From positions 96,861 through 160,860 of the forward strand of contig NZ_JOEY01000020.1 of the NCBI RefSeq assembly GCF_000718165.1: a stretch of DNA of 64,000 nt, in the 5' to 3' direction. Under the pieces are notes generated by a model. The model saw nothing but the letters and a program-made list of their open reading frames with translations, did no database searches and was not told where the DNA came from. The position numbers were made by a program, and so were the translations under genes. Below, piece after piece: positions 1-8,469 of the stretch. Origin of the DNA: Streptomyces fulvoviolaceus (lineage in GTDB: Bacteria > Actinomycetota > Actinomycetes > Streptomycetales > Streptomycetaceae). Position 1 is the stretch's first letter, and every line of letters begins with the position of its first letter.

Positions 1-32
1 AGATCCCGGACTTCGGGGACGCGCCCCAGTAG
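1..32 (+). CDS. Possible 3' end of an upstream gene (partial)
   Basis: An open frame enters the window and ends IPDFGDAPQ-stop at a TAG (30-32). A strong hairpin begins 10 bases later, as expected after a gene end. Nothing can be said about function, and the fragment is too short to exclude chance. Confidence 0.3.
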   Translation, partial: IPDFGDAPQ

Positions 33-41
33 CGGGGCGCG

Positions 42-74
42 CAAGCCGGGCACCTGCCTCAGGTGCCCGGCTTG
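42..74. terminator. Bidirectional hairpin terminator
   Basis: A perfect 15-bp inverted repeat (42-56 with 60-74, 3-base loop) covers the stop codon of the L,D-transpeptidase gene and follows the frame ending at 32. It could end transcription from both sides. Confidence 0.75.
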
Positions 75-754
75 CGGCCGTACACGTAGACGTCGTCGCC
101 CTTCTTCAGCAGCGACCAGTACTTCTTGGCGGTGGCCTTGGTCATGTTGACGCAGCCGTGCGAGCCCGGCGGGTTCCACATGCTGAGACTGACCGAGTGG
201 AAGGCCTGGCCGCCGTCGAAGAACTGGCTGTAGGGCATCGGCACGTTGTAGATGGTCGACACGTGGTCGATGTTCCGCCAGTAGATCTTCTTCAGGCCGG
301 TGCGGGTCTCGTACCCGTTGCGGCCGGTGCGGACCGGGACGGGGCCGTACACGAGCGTCTTGCCGTCCTGGATCCAGCTCAGCTGGAGGGTCAGGTTCAC
401 GCAGGCGATACGGCCCTTGTTCACCGGGCACTTGCCGGCCTTGTTGGGGTTGTTCCCGACGGCCTTCTGCTTGTTCATCAAGTCCATGACGCCCCAGGTG
501 ACGGGGCCCGCGTACCCGGCGTTCGGGGTGATGCCGTGCTTGTTCTGGAAGGCCTGGATGGCCTTGCAGTCGGCGGCGGACTGCTTGCCGTCGACCGGCC
601 GGCCGAGGAACTTCTCCACCTGCTTCTGGTACGGCCCGGTCTGCGTCGTGCAGCTCGCGGCCTGCGCCGGCGCGGTGCCGAGCGCGAGCGTGAGCGGTGC
701 GACGAGTCCGGTGACGCCCAGTACGACGGCTGCCCGTCTGCGTATGTCCCCCAT
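59..754 (-). CDS. Secreted L,D-transpeptidase (YkuD) with N-terminal peptidoglycan-binding region
   Basis: 231 residues. The protein starts with an Arg-rich n-region, a hydrophobic core and an APAQA-A signal cleavage site, so it is exported. Residues of about 40-95 resemble a peptidoglycan-binding domain (FLGRPVDGK, AIQAFQNKHGI). The C-terminal half carries the YkuD signature: a His in FHSVSLSMW followed by GSHGCVNM with the catalytic Cys. YkuD enzymes form 3-3 peptide cross-links in peptidoglycan or attach proteins to it. The gene stands alone, with a hairpin at its 3' end. Confidence 0.9.
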   Translation of the reverse strand: MGDIRRRAAVVLGVTGLVAPLTLALGTAPAQAASCTTQTGPYQKQVEKFLGRPVDGKQSAADCKAIQAFQNKHGITPNAGYAGPVTWGVMDLMNKQKAVGNNPNKAGKCPVNKGRIACVNLTLQLSWIQDGKTLVYGPVPVRTGRNGYETRTGLKKIYWRNIDHVSTIYNVPMPYSQFFDGGQAFHSVSLSMWNPPGSHGCVNMTKATAKKYWSLLKKGDDVYVYGRKPGT

Positions 755-887
755 GGCCTGTCCCTTTCACCCGGTCCTGTGATCCCTGCCAGCTAGACCG
801 GTGCCCGCTCCCCTTCGTTGTACTGCTGGACGCGCTGCGACAAAACGGTGACAAAAACCCAGGGCCTCCGCGTCTGCTCGGCGCCCT

Positions 888-2153
888 TCACCTCGCCGCC
901 GGTTGCCTGACGGCCGACACGGTCTGCTGGGCGGGGAGTTCACGGCGGGTGCGGACCGGGGAGAGGAAGACCGGCAGGAACGCGACGCTCAGCAGGACTC
1001 CGCCCACCCACAGCGTGGCGCGCACCCCGGCCAGTTCACCGACGAGGCCGGACAGGGCGCCGCCGATGGCGAGCGCTCCGGTGAGCACGCAGCGGAACGT
1101 GGCGTTCATACGGCCGAGGAGGTCGTCCGAGGTCATCCGCTGGCGCAGGCTCACACCGAGGACGTTGTCCGTGCCCGTCTTGAACAGGGCCAGCATCCAG
1201 CCCGCGCCCGCGAGCCACAGCCAGGGTCCGCGGTCGATCAGCGGAACCAGCAGTCCGGCGGGTGCGAGGACGGCTCCGGCCAGTCCGAGCGTACGGCCGT
1301 ACCCGAGGCGCCCGGCGAGGGACCGGGCGCAGCGGGCGCCGACCAGGAGGCCGAGCCCGCCGGCCGCCCAGAACAGGCCCAACGCACCGGCGGGCAGCCG
1401 CAGTTCACGCACGAACAGGACCGGGAGCATGGTGTTGATGGTCTGCATGCCCAGGTTGGTGAGGGTGGCGGTGAGGGCGAGGGCGCGCAGCTCCGGGTTG
1501 CCGAAGACGTGCCGCAGGCCTTCGACGATCTGGGCGCGCAGTCCGGTGTCGTGTGCCGGGGCGGGAAGTGCCTCCTTGCGGCGGACGAAGGTGAGTTGGA
1601 GCGCGGAGGCGAGATAGGTCGCCGCCGCGCAGAGCACGGCGACGGGTGCGCCGAGGAGTTGGACGAGGGCGCCGCCCGCGCTGCGTCCGCCGATGTTGCC
1701 GACCGCCTGCAGGCTGACCATGGCGGCGTTGGCGGGCACGAGGGCCTCACGGCCCACGAGCGCGGGCAGGACGCTCTGCGAGCCGACGTCGAAGAAGACG
1801 GTCGCGCAGCCGTTCAGCAGGACGACCGCGTAGAGCTGGCCGAGGGTGAGTGTGTCCGCCCACCAGGCGAGCGGGACGGAGGCGAACAGCACCGCCCGGG
1901 CCAGGTCCGCCGCGATGAGCACCCCGCGGTGTCGCATCCGGTCCACCCACGCCCCGGCGGGCAGCCCGATGAGCAGGAACGCCAGGGTGCTGAGCGTGGC
2001 CAGGGCGCCGACCTGGCCGGGGTCGGCGTCCAGGGCCACGACGGCGATCAGGGGTACGGCGACGTAGCTGACGTTCGTGCCGAGCTGGCTGAGCGTGCTC
2101 GCGGCGAACAGGATGCGGAAGTCGGCGGTACGCCAAGGGGATTCGGTCGGCAC
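888..2153 (-). CDS. MFS transporter (EntS/DHA-like exporter family)
   Basis: 421 residues with about twelve hydrophobic segments. The N-terminus (WRTADFRILFAASTLSQLG) and the loop GAWVDRMRHR are typical of the enterobactin-exporter-like MFS group common in actinomycetes. The start is a GTG without an obvious Shine-Dalgarno sequence. The substrate cannot be read from the sequence. It is separated from the next minus-strand gene by only 57 bases, so the SDR gene and this one may form a two-gene operon. Confidence 0.85.
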   Translation of the reverse strand: MPTESPWRTADFRILFAASTLSQLGTNVSYVAVPLIAVVALDADPGQVGALATLSTLAFLLIGLPAGAWVDRMRHRGVLIAADLARAVLFASVPLAWWADTLTLGQLYAVVLLNGCATVFFDVGSQSVLPALVGREALVPANAAMVSLQAVGNIGGRSAGGALVQLLGAPVAVLCAAATYLASALQLTFVRRKEALPAPAHDTGLRAQIVEGLRHVFGNPELRALALTATLTNLGMQTINTMLPVLFVRELRLPAGALGLFWAAGGLGLLVGARCARSLAGRLGYGRTLGLAGAVLAPAGLLVPLIDRGPWLWLAGAGWMLALFKTGTDNVLGVSLRQRMTSDDLLGRMNATFRCVLTGALAIGGALSGLVGELAGVRATLWVGGVLLSVAFLPVFLSPVRTRRELPAQQTVSAVRQPAAR

Positions 2154-2210
2154 ACGAGAACGCTGCCCGAGAGATCCTCACAGGACAAGTGAAAAGATCT
2201 CCAGCGATCC

Positions 2211-3008
2211 TTAAGTGTCGCTACCGTGTCGGACCGCTGCGTGGAATCCGTTGTTGACCGCGGTGAGGCCGCCGTCGACGACCACTGTCGTGCCGGTGAT
2301 CCAGGCCGCGTCGCGGGAGGCGAGGAAGGCGACGGCGGCCGCGATGTCCTCGGGTTCGCCGACCCGGCCGAGCGGATACAGCTTGCGCATCTCGGCGAGT
2401 TCGTCGTCGCGTCCCTCCCAGGCGCTGGTGCGGACGGTGCCGGGCACGACCAGGTTGACGCGCACTCCGCGGGCGGCCGCGTGTCCGGCCACGGTGCGGG
2501 TCAGGGAGCCGAGACCGGCCTTGGCGGCGCTGTAGGCGTGGTTGCCGAAGTCCTGGAGGCCGTTGACGGAGCCGATGTTGACGACCGCGCCCCGTCCGGA
2601 GGCGGCCAGGTGCGGGAGGGCGGCGCGGCAGCAGCGGTACGGGCCGGTCAGGGTGATGTCCAGGTCGCGTGCCCACGTCTCGTCGGGTTCGTCCTCGAAG
2701 AGCGGGGCGGCGGGGGTGCAGCTGGCGGCGCTGTTGACCAGGACGTCGAGCGAGCCGAACGCGTCGACGGCGTGGGCGACGGCCCCCTCGACGGATGTCC
2801 GGTCCGCCACGTCGCACTCCAACGCCTCCGCCGTCAGCCCCTGTTCGCGCAGCTCCGCCGCGGTCTTCTCGGCCACCGGGCCGTCCCTGTCGGTCAGCAG
2901 CACCCTCGCCCCTTCCTCGGCGAGCCTGCGGGCGATGGCCGCGCCGATACCGCGAGCCGCTCCGGTGACGAGAACTCCGTACCCCTCAAAGCGCTTTGTG
3001 TGCGTCAT
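2211..3008 (-). CDS. SDR-family NAD(P)-dependent oxidoreductase
   Basis: 265 residues of classical short-chain dehydrogenase. Visible features are the TGAARGIGAA nucleotide-binding glycine motif (from about residue 16), the NSAAS loop, the Ser of IGSVNG, the YSAAK catalytic Tyr/Lys pair, and the ITGTTVVVDGG C-terminal segment seen in FabG-like enzymes. The substrate is unknown. It lies upstream of, and in line with, the MFS gene. Confidence 0.9.
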   Translation of the reverse strand: MTHTKRFEGYGVLVTGAARGIGAAIARRLAEEGARVLLTDRDGPVAEKTAAELREQGLTAEALECDVADRTSVEGAVAHAVDAFGSLDVLVNSAASCTPAAPLFEDEPDETWARDLDITLTGPYRCCRAALPHLAASGRGAVVNIGSVNGLQDFGNHAYSAAKAGLGSLTRTVAGHAAARGVRVNLVVPGTVRTSAWEGRDDELAEMRKLYPLGRVGEPEDIAAAVAFLASRDAAWITGTTVVVDGGLTAVNNGFHAAVRHGSDT

Positions 3009-3058
3009 GGGCTCGAAGGTAGTCCCGGAAAGATCAACCGGGCAGATAGCGTGCGCCC

Positions 3059-3610
3059 ATGTCCGCGTTCATACAGCAACTCCCCGCGCTCATCGGCGTC
3101 GTCATCGGCGCGCTCGGTTCCTATCTCGCGGTCGTCCGGGGCGACCGCGTCCGGTTCCAGGGCGAGCAGGCGGTGCGCTGGGAGGAGCGGAAACTCGCGG
3201 TGTACACCGAGTACGCGCGGGCGGTGAAGAGGTCCGTCACGCTGACCTACCGGCTCGCCGCACACTTCGGCAACGATCCGAACCCGCATTCCCTGTCTCC
3301 GGAGGAGGCCGCGCCGCTGCTGGCCGAGGCCGATGTCGCGCGGGACCCGGCCGGGGAGGCGCTGATCCTGCTGGGCAGCACGGATGTGGTGGAGCGGGCC
3401 CGGGCATGGGTCGTCGTGGTCGTGGAGATGGAGAGGTTCCTGCGCGAGGGGACGCGGGATCCGGCGGCGTGGCAGGCCCTGCTGGAGCGGCAGCGCGCCG
3501 GACGCGAGGGCTACTACGCCGCCGTACGGGACGATCTGGCGCTGCCGCCCGGCCACTCGGCGCGCTGGCCGCTGCCGGTGAACGGCACAGGGCCTGAGCC
3601 TCAGCGGTAG
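3059..3610 (+). CDS. Membrane-anchored protein of unknown function
   Basis: 183 residues. A single N-terminal hydrophobic segment (LIGVVIGALGSYLAVV) is followed by a charged, largely helical cytoplasmic region (GEQAVRWEERKLAVYTEYARAVKR). I do not recognise a catalytic domain. The ATG lies 50 bases from the divergent SDR start, with no clear Shine-Dalgarno site. The 3' end overlaps the convergent SDR gene by 10 bases. Small single-pass proteins of this build are common in Streptomyces. Confidence 0.75.
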   Translation: MSAFIQQLPALIGVVIGALGSYLAVVRGDRVRFQGEQAVRWEERKLAVYTEYARAVKRSVTLTYRLAAHFGNDPNPHSLSPEEAAPLLAEADVARDPAGEALILLGSTDVVERARAWVVVVVEMERFLREGTRDPAAWQALLERQRAGREGYYAAVRDDLALPPGHSARWPLPVNGTGPEPQR

Positions 3611-4515
3611 CCCGTCGTGTCCGCCGGCTTGCCCGCGTCCTGGACCTCGACGAGGTAGCGCCAGGCGTCCGGGCGGCTGCCGTCGAGGTCCGTGAAGCCG
3701 TACGTCCTGGCGAGTGCGCCGCTGGAGAGGGACTCGCCGTTCCAGCGGGCCACGTCGGGGTCGGAGGCGAGCGCGGCGACGGCGCGGCCCACGTAGCGGG
3801 GTGTCTCCGAGATGGCGAAGTGCGGGACGCGGTTGAGGGCGTCGCGCCAGTTCTCCTCGCGCACCCCGAAGTTGTCCAGCATCATCTCCGAACGCAGCCA
3901 GCCGGGGGTCAGGGCGACGGCCGTGGCTCCGCGTGGTCCGAGTTCATGGCCGAGGGCGAAGGCCATGCGCAGGACGGACGCCTTGGCGAGGTCGTAGAAG
4001 AAGGAGTTGCGGTAGGTGTCGCGGTTGTAGTCCGCGGTGCCGTCGGTCATCTCGACCACCAGTCCGCCGGGGTTTCGCAGGAGCAGCGGCAGGGCGTGGT
4101 GGTTGGTGATGGCGTGCGTCTCGACCGCGAGCCTGAGCAGCCTGAGCCCGTTGTCGAGGTCGTGCTCCCAAATGGGGCTGTCCCACTCGAAGAGCTTCTC
4201 GCCGCCCCAGATGTCGTTGACGAGGACGTCGAGGCGGCCCTGGTCGGCGGCGATGCGGTCGACGAGCGTGCGGACCTGCGCCGGGTCCAGATGGTCGGTG
4301 GGTACGGCGACGCCGTGGCCGCCGGCCCCGGTGACCAGGTCGGCGGTGTCCTCGATGGTCTCCGGGCGGTCGTACTCCGAGCGCCGCTCCCGGGTGCTGC
4401 GCCCGGTGACGTACACGGTGGCACCGGCCGCCCCGAGCTCCACGGCGATGCCGCGTCCGGCTCCCCTGGTGGCTCCGGCTACCAGTGCGACCTTGCCCTG
4501 CAGCGGCTGTGACAT
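3601..4515 (-). CDS. SDR-family oxidoreductase
   Basis: 304 residues. The N-terminus has GATRGAGRGIA (glycine motif) and VTGRSTRERRSEY, suggesting NADP preference (Arg after the second strand). The active-site segment reads FFYDLAKASV (Tyr and Lys). The insert after the NDIWGG loop matches a longer actinobacterial SDR group often annotated only as SDR. Substrate unknown. It is convergent with the 183-residue membrane protein gene. Confidence 0.88.
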   Translation of the reverse strand: MSQPLQGKVALVAGATRGAGRGIAVELGAAGATVYVTGRSTRERRSEYDRPETIEDTADLVTGAGGHGVAVPTDHLDPAQVRTLVDRIAADQGRLDVLVNDIWGGEKLFEWDSPIWEHDLDNGLRLLRLAVETHAITNHHALPLLLRNPGGLVVEMTDGTADYNRDTYRNSFFYDLAKASVLRMAFALGHELGPRGATAVALTPGWLRSEMMLDNFGVREENWRDALNRVPHFAISETPRYVGRAVAALASDPDVARWNGESLSSGALARTYGFTDLDGSRPDAWRYLVEVQDAGKPADTTGYR

Positions 4516-4593
4516 GTCCGACCTCCCGTGTGCCCGATGTCGTATCGAGCATGACCGGAAAGCCGGACAACCTCTGTCACCTTTTCTTTCGGA

Positions 4594-4968
4594 TCACCCG
4601 GCCGCGCGCAGTTTCTCGTCCAGAGCGTCGAGATCCGCCAGGAACCAGATGTGGCCGCCCTGGCTCGTCTCGTGGACGAAGTCACGCAGAGCCGTGCTCC
4701 CGGCCACGTGGTGGGAGACGTCCCCGACGACGGCGAGCCGTACCCGGTAGTTCACGAACTTCTGCATGATCGCGCCCGCGATCCCCGACCGCAGCCGGAA
4801 GAACTCCTCGCCGACCCGTTCCGCGGGGACTGCGACGACCTGCGCGTCCCGCCCCATCGCGTCGCCGATCAGATCGAGCGCCGCGCCCTCGCCGTCGAGT
4901 TGCGGCCCGTCGGAAGCGCAGCGCAGCACGCCCACGCCATGGAGGTTCACGAGTTCGTCGGAGGTCAT
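4594..4968 (-). CDS. DUF4180 domain protein
   Basis: 124 residues, matching the DUF4180 build by eye: DALDLIGDA-like N-terminal segment, FFxLRSGIAGAIMQKFVNYRVRLAVVGD core, and a C-terminal segment where HETSQGGHIWFLADLDAL is recognisable. The family has no established biochemical role. The gene is separate from the formaldehyde pair that follows on the same strand (24-base gap), so co-transcription is possible. Confidence 0.75.
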   Translation of the reverse strand: MTSDELVNLHGVGVLRCASDGPQLDGEGAALDLIGDAMGRDAQVVAVPAERVGEEFFRLRSGIAGAIMQKFVNYRVRLAVVGDVSHHVAGSTALRDFVHETSQGGHIWFLADLDALDEKLRAAG

Positions 4969-4992
4969 GGCAGGTGGCGTATCGCCGGTCGA

Positions 4993-5622
4993 TCAGTGCC
5001 CGCGGGCGATCCACTCCTGAAGGTGCGGGGCCTCGGCGCCGATGGTGGTGGGGTCGCCGTGGCCGGTGAGGACCTTCGTCTCGGGTGGGAGCGCGAGCAG
5101 GCGGTCGCGGATCGAGTCGATGATCGTCGGGAAGTGGGAGTAGGAGCGGCCGGTGGCGCCGGGACCGCCCTGGAAGAGGGTGTCGCCGGTGAACACGGTC
5201 GCCAGACCCGGGTCGTAGAGGCAGACCGCACCGGGCGCGTGACCGGGGGTGTGCAGCACCCTCAGATCGACTCCGGCAGCCTCGATCACCTGGCCGTCGA
5301 GGAGGTGCGCGTCGGGGTCGCGGTCGGGGTGGGTCTGCTTCCACAGCGGCAGGTCGTCGGGGTGCAGCCAGATCGTGGCGCCGGTGCGGTCGGCGAGGGC
5401 CGGGGCGGCGTCGATGTGGTCGTTGTGGGCGTGGGTGCACACGATCGCGGTCAGCCGACGGTCGCCGACGGCCTCGGCGATGGCGTCGGCGTCGTGGGCG
5501 GCGTCGATGACGACGACCTCGTGGTCGTCACCGACGATCCACACGTTGTTGTCGACGTCCCAGGTGCCGCCGTCGAGGCTGAACTGCCCGGAGGTGACGA
5601 GGCGTTCGATGCGCGCGGTCAT
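4993..5622 (-). CDS. MBL-fold metallo-hydrolase, probable S-formylmycothiol hydrolase partner
   Basis: 209 residues of glyoxalase-II-like metallo-beta-lactamase fold. The metal-binding HxHxDH motif is seen as THAHNDHID, followed by HTPGHAPGAVC, FTGDTLFQGG and TGHGDPT. The start overlaps the stop of the mycothiol-dependent formaldehyde dehydrogenase gene by one base (TGATG), so the two are translationally coupled. From this pairing, known in other actinobacteria, the likely role is hydrolysis of the S-formylmycothiol product. That role is inferred from neighbourhood, not from sequence alone. Confidence 0.88.
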   Translation of the reverse strand: MTARIERLVTSGQFSLDGGTWDVDNNVWIVGDDHEVVVIDAAHDADAIAEAVGDRRLTAIVCTHAHNDHIDAAPALADRTGATIWLHPDDLPLWKQTHPDRDPDAHLLDGQVIEAAGVDLRVLHTPGHAPGAVCLYDPGLATVFTGDTLFQGGPGATGRSYSHFPTIIDSIRDRLLALPPETKVLTGHGDPTTIGAEAPHLQEWIARGH

Positions 5623-6710
5623 CAGAGCACCACCACCGAGCGCAGGACGTCGCCGTGGTGCATGCGCTCGAACGCCTTCTCCACCTCGTCGAGTTGGATG
5701 GTCTCGGTCACGAACGCCTCCAGGTCCAGGCGGCCTTGCAGATGCAGGTCGATCAGCATCGGGAAGTCACGGCTCGGCAGGCAGTCGCCGTACCAGGAGG
5801 ACTTCAGCGAACCGCCGCGCCCGAACACGTCCAGGAGCGGGAGTTCCAGCTTCATCTCCGGGGTGGGCACACCGACCAGGACGACCGTGCCGGCCAGGTC
5901 GCGGGCGTAGAAGGCCTGCTTGTACGTCTCGGGGTGGCCGACCGCCTCGATGACCACGTCGGCGCCGAAGCCGCCGGTCAGCTCGCGGATCGCCTCGACC
6001 GGGTCGGTCTCGCGCGAGTTGACGGTGTGGGTGGCGCCCATCTCGCGCGCCTTGGTCAGCTTGTGCTCGTCGATGTCCACGGCGATGATCTTCGCGGCGC
6101 CGGCCAGGCTGGCCCCGGCGACGGCCGCGTCGCCGACCCCGCCGCAGCCGATCACCGCCACGGTGTCACCCCGGCCGACCTGGCCGGTGTTGATCGCCGC
6201 GCCGATGCCGGCCATCACTCCGCAGCCGAGGAGCCCGGCCACCGCGGCGGAGACCGACGGGTCGACCTTGGTGCACTGCCCGGCCGCGACCAGCGTCTTC
6301 TCCGCGAACGCGCCGATGCCCAGCGCCGGGGAGAGCTCCTGCCCGGTCGAGGCGAGCGTCATCCTCTGCGTCGCGTTGTGGGTGTCGAAGCAGTACCAGG
6401 GCCGCCCGCGCAGACAGGCCCGACACTTCCCGCACACCGCCCGCCAGTTGAGAATCACGAAGTCGCCGGGCGCCACGTCGGTCACGCCCTCGCCGACCGA
6501 CTCCACCACGCCCGCGGCCTCGTGGCCGAGCAGGAAGGGGAACTCGTCATTGATGCCGCCCTGCTTGTAGTGCAGGTCGGTGTGGCAGACGCCGCAGGCC
6601 TGGATCTGCACCACGGCCTCGCCCGGTCCCGGGTCCGGGACGACGATCGTCTCGATCCGCACCGGCTCGTCCTTCCCCGGTGCGATCACCCCGCGTACCT
6701 CCTGCGCCAT
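5622..6710 (-). CDS. mscR: S-(hydroxymethyl)mycothiol dehydrogenase
   Basis: 362 residues, zinc-dependent medium-chain alcohol dehydrogenase. Seen directly: [10 protein letters not shown] (catalytic zinc Cys), GHEAAGVV, the structural-zinc cluster in [15 protein letters not shown], and the [13 protein letters not shown] nucleotide-binding site. The order, length and coupling to an MBL hydrolase fit the mycothiol-dependent formaldehyde dehydrogenase that oxidises the formaldehyde-mycothiol adduct with NAD+. A palindrome lies 49-64 bases upstream of the start and may be an operator. Confidence 0.92.
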   Translation of the reverse strand: MAQEVRGVIAPGKDEPVRIETIVVPDPGPGEAVVQIQACGVCHTDLHYKQGGINDEFPFLLGHEAAGVVESVGEGVTDVAPGDFVILNWRAVCGKCRACLRGRPWYCFDTHNATQRMTLASTGQELSPALGIGAFAEKTLVAAGQCTKVDPSVSAAVAGLLGCGVMAGIGAAINTGQVGRGDTVAVIGCGGVGDAAVAGASLAGAAKIIAVDIDEHKLTKAREMGATHTVNSRETDPVEAIRELTGGFGADVVIEAVGHPETYKQAFYARDLAGTVVLVGVPTPEMKLELPLLDVFGRGGSLKSSWYGDCLPSRDFPMLIDLHLQGRLDLEAFVTETIQLDEVEKAFERMHHGDVLRSVVVL

Positions 6711-6758
6711 GGTCCTGACCCCTTCGTTCGACCGGTGTACGTCCTTCCGACCCTACGG

Positions 6759-6774
6759 GTAACTGATCAGTAAC
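6759..6774. promoter_or_regulatory. Palindromic operator candidate upstream of mscR
   Basis: The sequence GTAACTGATCAGTAAC has a perfect 10-bp core palindrome (ACTGATCAGT, 6762-6771). It lies in the mscR promoter region. Its size and symmetry suit a TetR-family dimer, but the regulator is not in the window. Confidence 0.45.
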
Positions 6775-6844
6775 GGCATGGATCGTCGGTCACGGCCGTG
6801 CCCGCGGGAAGCCCACGGCCGTGGCCCCGGCAAGCCCACGCCCG

Positions 6845-7444
6845 TCACCGCAGGAAGTCCCGGACGGCCCCCGCGACGGCCTCCTCGTCCAGGCCGCTCC
6901 GGCCGTCCTGGCCGCCCCGGCCGTCCAGGGACAGCAACCGGTGTGGCACATGGACCAGCGTCTCGGCGACATGGCGGGCCGAGGTGCCGGGCAGCCCTGG
7001 TCCGACGAGCACCACGTCCGCGTGGTCGGCGGCGAGTACGGCCGTCCGCAGGCCGACCTCGTCGAAGGGCCGCAGGGTGCGGGCGTAGAGCACGGCCAGG
7101 TCCAGTCCGGCCGTGGCACGGAGCACCGGATCGAGCGTGGCGCCCACCGCGAGGACCACGCCGGCGAGCCCTTCCCGGACCAGCTCGAAGCCTTCGGTCG
7201 CGGCGCGCGGTTCGGCGTTGGACTCGGCGGAGACATGGACGTAGGCCCGCTCCCCGCGCCGGACGGCGCCCAGGATCGCCTGCCGCACCTCGACGGGGTG
7301 TCCGGGCACGTGAAGGGTCCAGTTCGGGTCGGCGGCGAACCGGGTCAGTTCCTCCACGGTTCCGTAGCCGACGACGACGCTGCCATCACCGGTCGGGGAC
7401 GGGGGAACGGTTTCGGCGACGGCGAGCAGCATGTCGGACTGCAT
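6845..7444 (-). CDS. Transketolase C-terminal-domain-like protein (FasC-like fragment)
   Basis: 199 residues from the ATG at 7444, chosen because AGGAGG lies 8 bases upstream (7453-7458). The sequence matches the C-terminal half of transketolase/pyruvate dehydrogenase beta chains: the end of the pyrimidine-binding domain (VPGHPVEVRQAILGAV, AYVHVSAES) and then the C-terminal fold (LDLAVLYARTLRPFDEVGL, DVVLVGPG). No thiamine-diphosphate-binding N-terminal part is present, and none is encoded nearby. It is divergent from the isopentenyltransferase operon. In Rhodococcus the fas operon includes transketolase-like FasB and FasC, so this may be a relict or specialised FasC relative. That link is inference. 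Confidence 0.7.
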   Translation of the reverse strand: MQSDMLLAVAETVPPSPTGDGSVVVGYGTVEELTRFAADPNWTLHVPGHPVEVRQAILGAVRRGERAYVHVSAESNAEPRAATEGFELVREGLAGVVLAVGATLDPVLRATAGLDLAVLYARTLRPFDEVGLRTAVLAADHADVVLVGPGLPGTSARHVAETLVHVPHRLLSLDGRGGQDGRSGLDEEAVAGAVRDFLR

Positions 7445-7481
7445 GGGAGCGACCTCCTGCGGGTGAGTTCCGTGAGCACGG

Positions 7482-7574
7482 CAAGAATTCGACAAGAATT
7501 CCGTGGACGCTCATTCATATAGATCTGGATTCCCTTCCAGCAAGCTTGCAAAGCCGGGCACTTTAACCTTTAAC
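7482..7574. promoter_or_regulatory. AT-rich divergent promoter region with direct repeats
   Basis: Between the transketolase-like gene and the isopentenyltransferase gene the DNA is notably AT-rich for this genome. CAAGAATTC occurs twice (7482-7490, 7493-7501), exactly one helical turn (11 bp) apart. CTTTAAC occurs twice in tandem (7561-7567, 7568-7574). Direct repeats at 11-bp or heptamer spacing are typical of activator sites, but no regulator gene is adjacent. Confidence 0.4.
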
Positions 7575-7698
7575 AAGCTCACAGAAATGTGGCTATCTCT
7601 TTGCCCCGTCCAGGTCCGCGCCTGGTTCGTGATCACGCATCTCGCGCGTAGGTTGACGCTCGTCTTTCCCTGCACACAAAGCGGAAGGGGACACCGTC

Positions 7699-8469
7699 AT
7701 GACGGAGAGGGAAACGCCTCAGGAGGCGCGTCCGCAGGTCCATCTCATCGCGGGGCCGACCGGCGTCGGAAAGAGCGCGGCGGCCACCGAGCTGGCCCGC
7801 GCGAGCGGGGCACCGATCGTCGTCGCGGACCGCTTGCAGTGCTTCACCGACCTGGCCACGACAAGCGCCCGGGCGGGCGCAGACGAGCCGGGCGTGTGCA
7901 GGCACTGGCTCGGGGACCGGACCTTCGCGGACGGCGACCTGTCCGCGGTCGAGGCGACGAATGCCCTGGTCGAGCTGGTGGACCGGCTCGGTGCGGAGCA
8001 TCCGTCGGTGATCATCGAAGGGGGGTCGATCTCGCTCCTGCGGGAGCTGTCCGCCCGCCGGGCCGAGCTGCCCTGGCGGCTGACGGTCAGCGTCCTCCCG
8101 CTTCCCGACCACGACTCGTACGTCGCCGCCCTCACCCGCCGGGCGTTCACGATGCTCGCTCCGGCCGCCCCCGGCCGGAGCCTCCTCGATGAGCTGGCCG
8201 CACTCTGGCACGATCCCCGGCAGCGGCGGCTCGCGGCCTCCGTCAACGGTTTTGAGGCCGTGCTCGAATGTTGCGCCAAGTATTCACTTGATGTGGAGAA
8301 GGTCGCCGACGGGGAACTGTCCGAAAACGTCCTGACCCGAATGGCCGCGCTGATCGCGGAACGGCACGCGGAGCACGGACTTCTGCAGCACCGGATCTTC
8401 GGCGACATCTTCGGGGACCGGATTTCGGGACCTGAATTCGGCCACGGTTCGTGGGGGCGGGCGGCATGA
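7699..8469 (+). CDS. Adenylate isopentenyltransferase, Tmr/FasD type (cytokinin synthase)
   Basis: 256 residues. The P-loop is GPTGVGKS (residues 19-26), followed by DRLQC (44-48) and EGGSISLL (107-114). The last two are characteristic of the Agrobacterium Tmr/Ipt and Rhodococcus FasD branch, not the tRNA-modifying MiaA branch. These enzymes transfer a dimethylallyl (or hydroxylated) group to N6 of AMP, the first committed step to free cytokinins. The next gene starts inside the stop codon (ATGA at 8466). It is the first gene of the cytokinin operon. Confidence 0.88.
   Translation: MTERETPQEARPQVHLIAGPTGVGKSAAATELARASGAPIVVADRLQCFTDLATTSARAGADEPGVCRHWLGDRTFADGDLSAVEATNALVELVDRLGAEHPSVIIEGGSISLLRELSARRAELPWRLTVSVLPLPDHDSYVAALTRRAFTMLAPAAPGRSLLDELAALWHDPRQRRLAASVNGFEAVLECCAKYSLDVEKVADGELSENVLTRMAALIAERHAEHGLLQHRIFGDIFGDRISGPEFGHGSWGRAA

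Noticed and set aside
7699..8469. tRNA dimethylallyltransferase MiaA
   Set aside because: The DRLQC and EGGSISLL motifs, the length and the CKX/LOG neighbours fit the Tmr/Ipt branch.
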